A stretch of 15,021 bases of DNA, from NCBI GenBank assembly GCA_035695715.1, contig DASRRM010000245.1:1-15021 (forward strand), written 5' to 3'. This document shows, one piece after another, positions 13,857 through 15,021 of the stretch. Every line of letters begins with the position of its first letter. Positions within the stretch are counted from its first letter, which is position 1. Made by a program: the position numbers and the translations under genes. The notes beneath the pieces were generated by a model, which did no database searches, was not told the DNA's origin, and was given only the letters and a program-made list of their open reading frames with translations. The DNA comes from RYN-428 sp035695715. GTDB lineage: Bacteria; Planctomycetota; Phycisphaerae; Tepidisphaerales; Tepidisphaeraceae.

Positions 13857-14897
13857 TCATTCTCCAATTCGGTACAAGTGTACGCCGAATCCCTCGAATC
13901 CATCTTCGAAAGCTCCATTCTGAACGGCCACTTTCCGGTTCTCGCCGATGACTTCAATTTTCGCCCCGCCTTTGATGCCGGGGAGCTTGAATGTTGCCTT
14001 CGTGGATCCGTCGCGCATCGCCACGGCGAACAGGTAAGTCGCGCTATCGTGCTTTTTCAGCATCGCGTCAATGGGGACAGAGGCGTTCTCGGAAGAAACC
14101 TTCATGCCGTCTTCAACCGTTGGCTCATTCAGCACCGGCGCTAGTTCGCGGATTTGTCGGTTGATTGCCGTGACGGCTTTCAGCATTTCCGGATCGTCCA
14201 GCAGAGCGTGTTCGTCGAACTTTGGCGAAAACTGGTGAACGAAATAGATGATTCCCTTGGTGCCGTGGATGATCGACATCCAGACTTCGGTTTTGACTTC
14301 GGCGGGGGTGGCTTTGCCTTTGCCGCCGATGTTGGTGCATTCGATGCAGTTCCAGGTTGGCTTTTTGCCGCCGGTCCATTTGCGGAGGCGGTCGACGCCT
14401 TGCGGGACGAGATGCAGCGCGTCCTTGCCGAGCTCGGGGCTGGCCATGGGGTAGATGTCGTAGCTGAGGATGTCGCCGCCGTTGACGTAGGTGAGGTAAT
14501 CCTCGGGCCGGCCCTCGTTGCCCCGGCCGACCCATTTTTCATTGGTGACGCCCTGGCCCAATCCCAGCAGCACCGGGCGGGTTGGATCGGCGGCGCGCAG
14601 CTTTTCATAATCGGCCACGATTTTCGCGGGCTTCACCGGCGGGCCGTAACCTTTTTTCCCGGTTTTCGGATCGGTTTCTTCCTGTGCGTTATCCGGCTCA
14701 TCGGGCTGAAGCCAGCCGACAATTGTCGGGTCATCCAGATGCTTCAGCGCCACCGCATTCTGTTCGCAAATGAGCGGCATGCCGGCCTTTTTCAACGCGG
14801 CAAGCTGTTTCTCCGTCGGCCCTTCCCATAGCGCGATGTAAACATTAATGCCGGCTGCTTTATATTTCGCCGCCTTGCCCGGATCCTGAAGCCACAC
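13857..14897 (-). CDS. TIM-barrel glycosidase-like protein, 5' end apparently missing
   Basis: A 346-residue protein resembling clan-A-type glycoside hydrolases of planctomycetes, with a (beta/alpha)8 domain over about 1-255 and a small beta-sandwich at about 260-346. Likely strand-end acids are D66-E67 in GWLQPDEPDN and E186 in WNCIECT. Other barrel-like blocks are DILSYDIYP (142-150) and MSIIHGTKGIIYFVHQ (207-222). The substrate is unknown. The only usable start is GTG at 14897, which falls inside a family-like stretch: codons upstream still read GKPYFPIG in frame. An in-frame TGA at 14937-14939 ends that extension, and no signal peptide precedes it, though such proteins are usually exported. 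The gene is therefore probably 5'-truncated or interrupted. It is followed at 7 nt by the 110-residue protein gene. Confidence 0.65.
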   Translation of the reverse strand: MWLQDPGKAAKYKAAGINVYIALWEGPTEKQLAALKKAGMPLICEQNAVALKHLDDPTIVGWLQPDEPDNAQEETDPKTGKKGYGPPVKPAKIVADYEKLRAADPTRPVLLGLGQGVTNEKWVGRGNEGRPEDYLTYVNGGDILSYDIYPMASPELGKDALHLVPQGVDRLRKWTGGKKPTWNCIECTNIGGKGKATPAEVKTEVWMSIIHGTKGIIYFVHQFSPKFDEHALLDDPEMLKAVTAINRQIRELAPVLNEPTVEDGMKVSSENASVPIDAMLKKHDSATYLFAVAMRDGSTKATFKLPGIKGGAKIEVIGENRKVAVQNGAFEDGFEGFGVHLYRIGE

Positions 14898-14999
14898 GCC
14901 GATCGGGAAATAAGGCTTCCCGCAAAAATAACTTGATCAATCTCTCTTGTCTGGATTTGATGTTGAATAGATCATGCTTGAGTGCAGGATGCGACACAG

Positions 15000-15015
15000 G
15001 CCGAAAGGATTCGGC
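15000..15015. repeat. Short perfect hairpin at the right edge
   Basis: GCCGAA-AGGA-TTCGGC is a 6-bp stem with a tetraloop. It lies in the non-coding stretch upstream of the damaged TIM-barrel gene, and may belong to a neighbouring gene beyond the window. Confidence 0.3.
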
Positions 15016-15021
15016 ATAAAT

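Noticed and set aside
14154..14831. 225-codon plus-strand ORF
   Set aside because: It is antisense to the TIM-barrel gene, whose frame has clear conserved blocks.

Overview
The window looks like chromosomal DNA of a GC-rich planctomycete, most likely of the Phycisphaerae type. This is inferred from the company the genes keep: a pilin-like protein with a modified GFTLxE motif and an H-X9-DG-like motif, a very long beta-strand-repeat protein with a VPEP sorting tail, a Uma2 nuclease, and a small membrane protein ending in the CLxCGYDLR...RCPECG zinc ribbon common in that group. No rRNA, tRNA, CRISPR array, transposase or phage gene was found.

Layout. 174-908 (-) is an exported SIMPL/DUF541 protein, divergent from a pilin-like protein (1010-1975, +) that has an unusual extra C-terminal membrane helix. 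A hairpin at 1985-2009 sits between that gene and the convergent Uma2 gene (1995-2621, -). A 171-bp divergent region rich in short palindromes leads to a soluble nucleotide-sugar 4,6-dehydratase of the CapD/FlaA1 family (2793-4058, +). Two near-identical GGTCCGC palindromes follow it. Next is the centrepiece, a 1534-residue secreted protein (4414-9018, +) built from autotransporter-type beta-strand repeats. It contains a complete SGNH/GDSL esterase domain and ends in a PEP-CTERM sorting signal.

9019-9832 has no gene. It is an island of stacked inverted repeats between the convergent 4414-9018 gene and an ABC exporter (9833-11722, -, TTG start). A gene-free, AT-rich then hairpin-rich stretch follows (11723-12247). 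The right end holds small or damaged genes: a zinc-ribbon membrane protein (12248-12760, +), a short exported WD40-like protein that stops early (12847-13428, +), and a minus-strand pair made of a TIM-barrel glycosidase-like gene missing its 5' end (13857-14897) and a 110-residue Cys-containing protein (13517-13849).

How they may work together (inference). The dehydratase makes a modified sugar nucleotide for surface polysaccharide. PEP-CTERM proteins are known to travel with exopolysaccharide and exosortase systems. The displayed SGNH esterase could trim acyl groups from such a polysaccharide or from a scavenged glycan. No exosortase or glycosyltransferase lies in the window, so the link rests on gene order and family knowledge only. 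The most notable items are the esterase-in-beta-helix architecture and the repeat island at 9265-9825.
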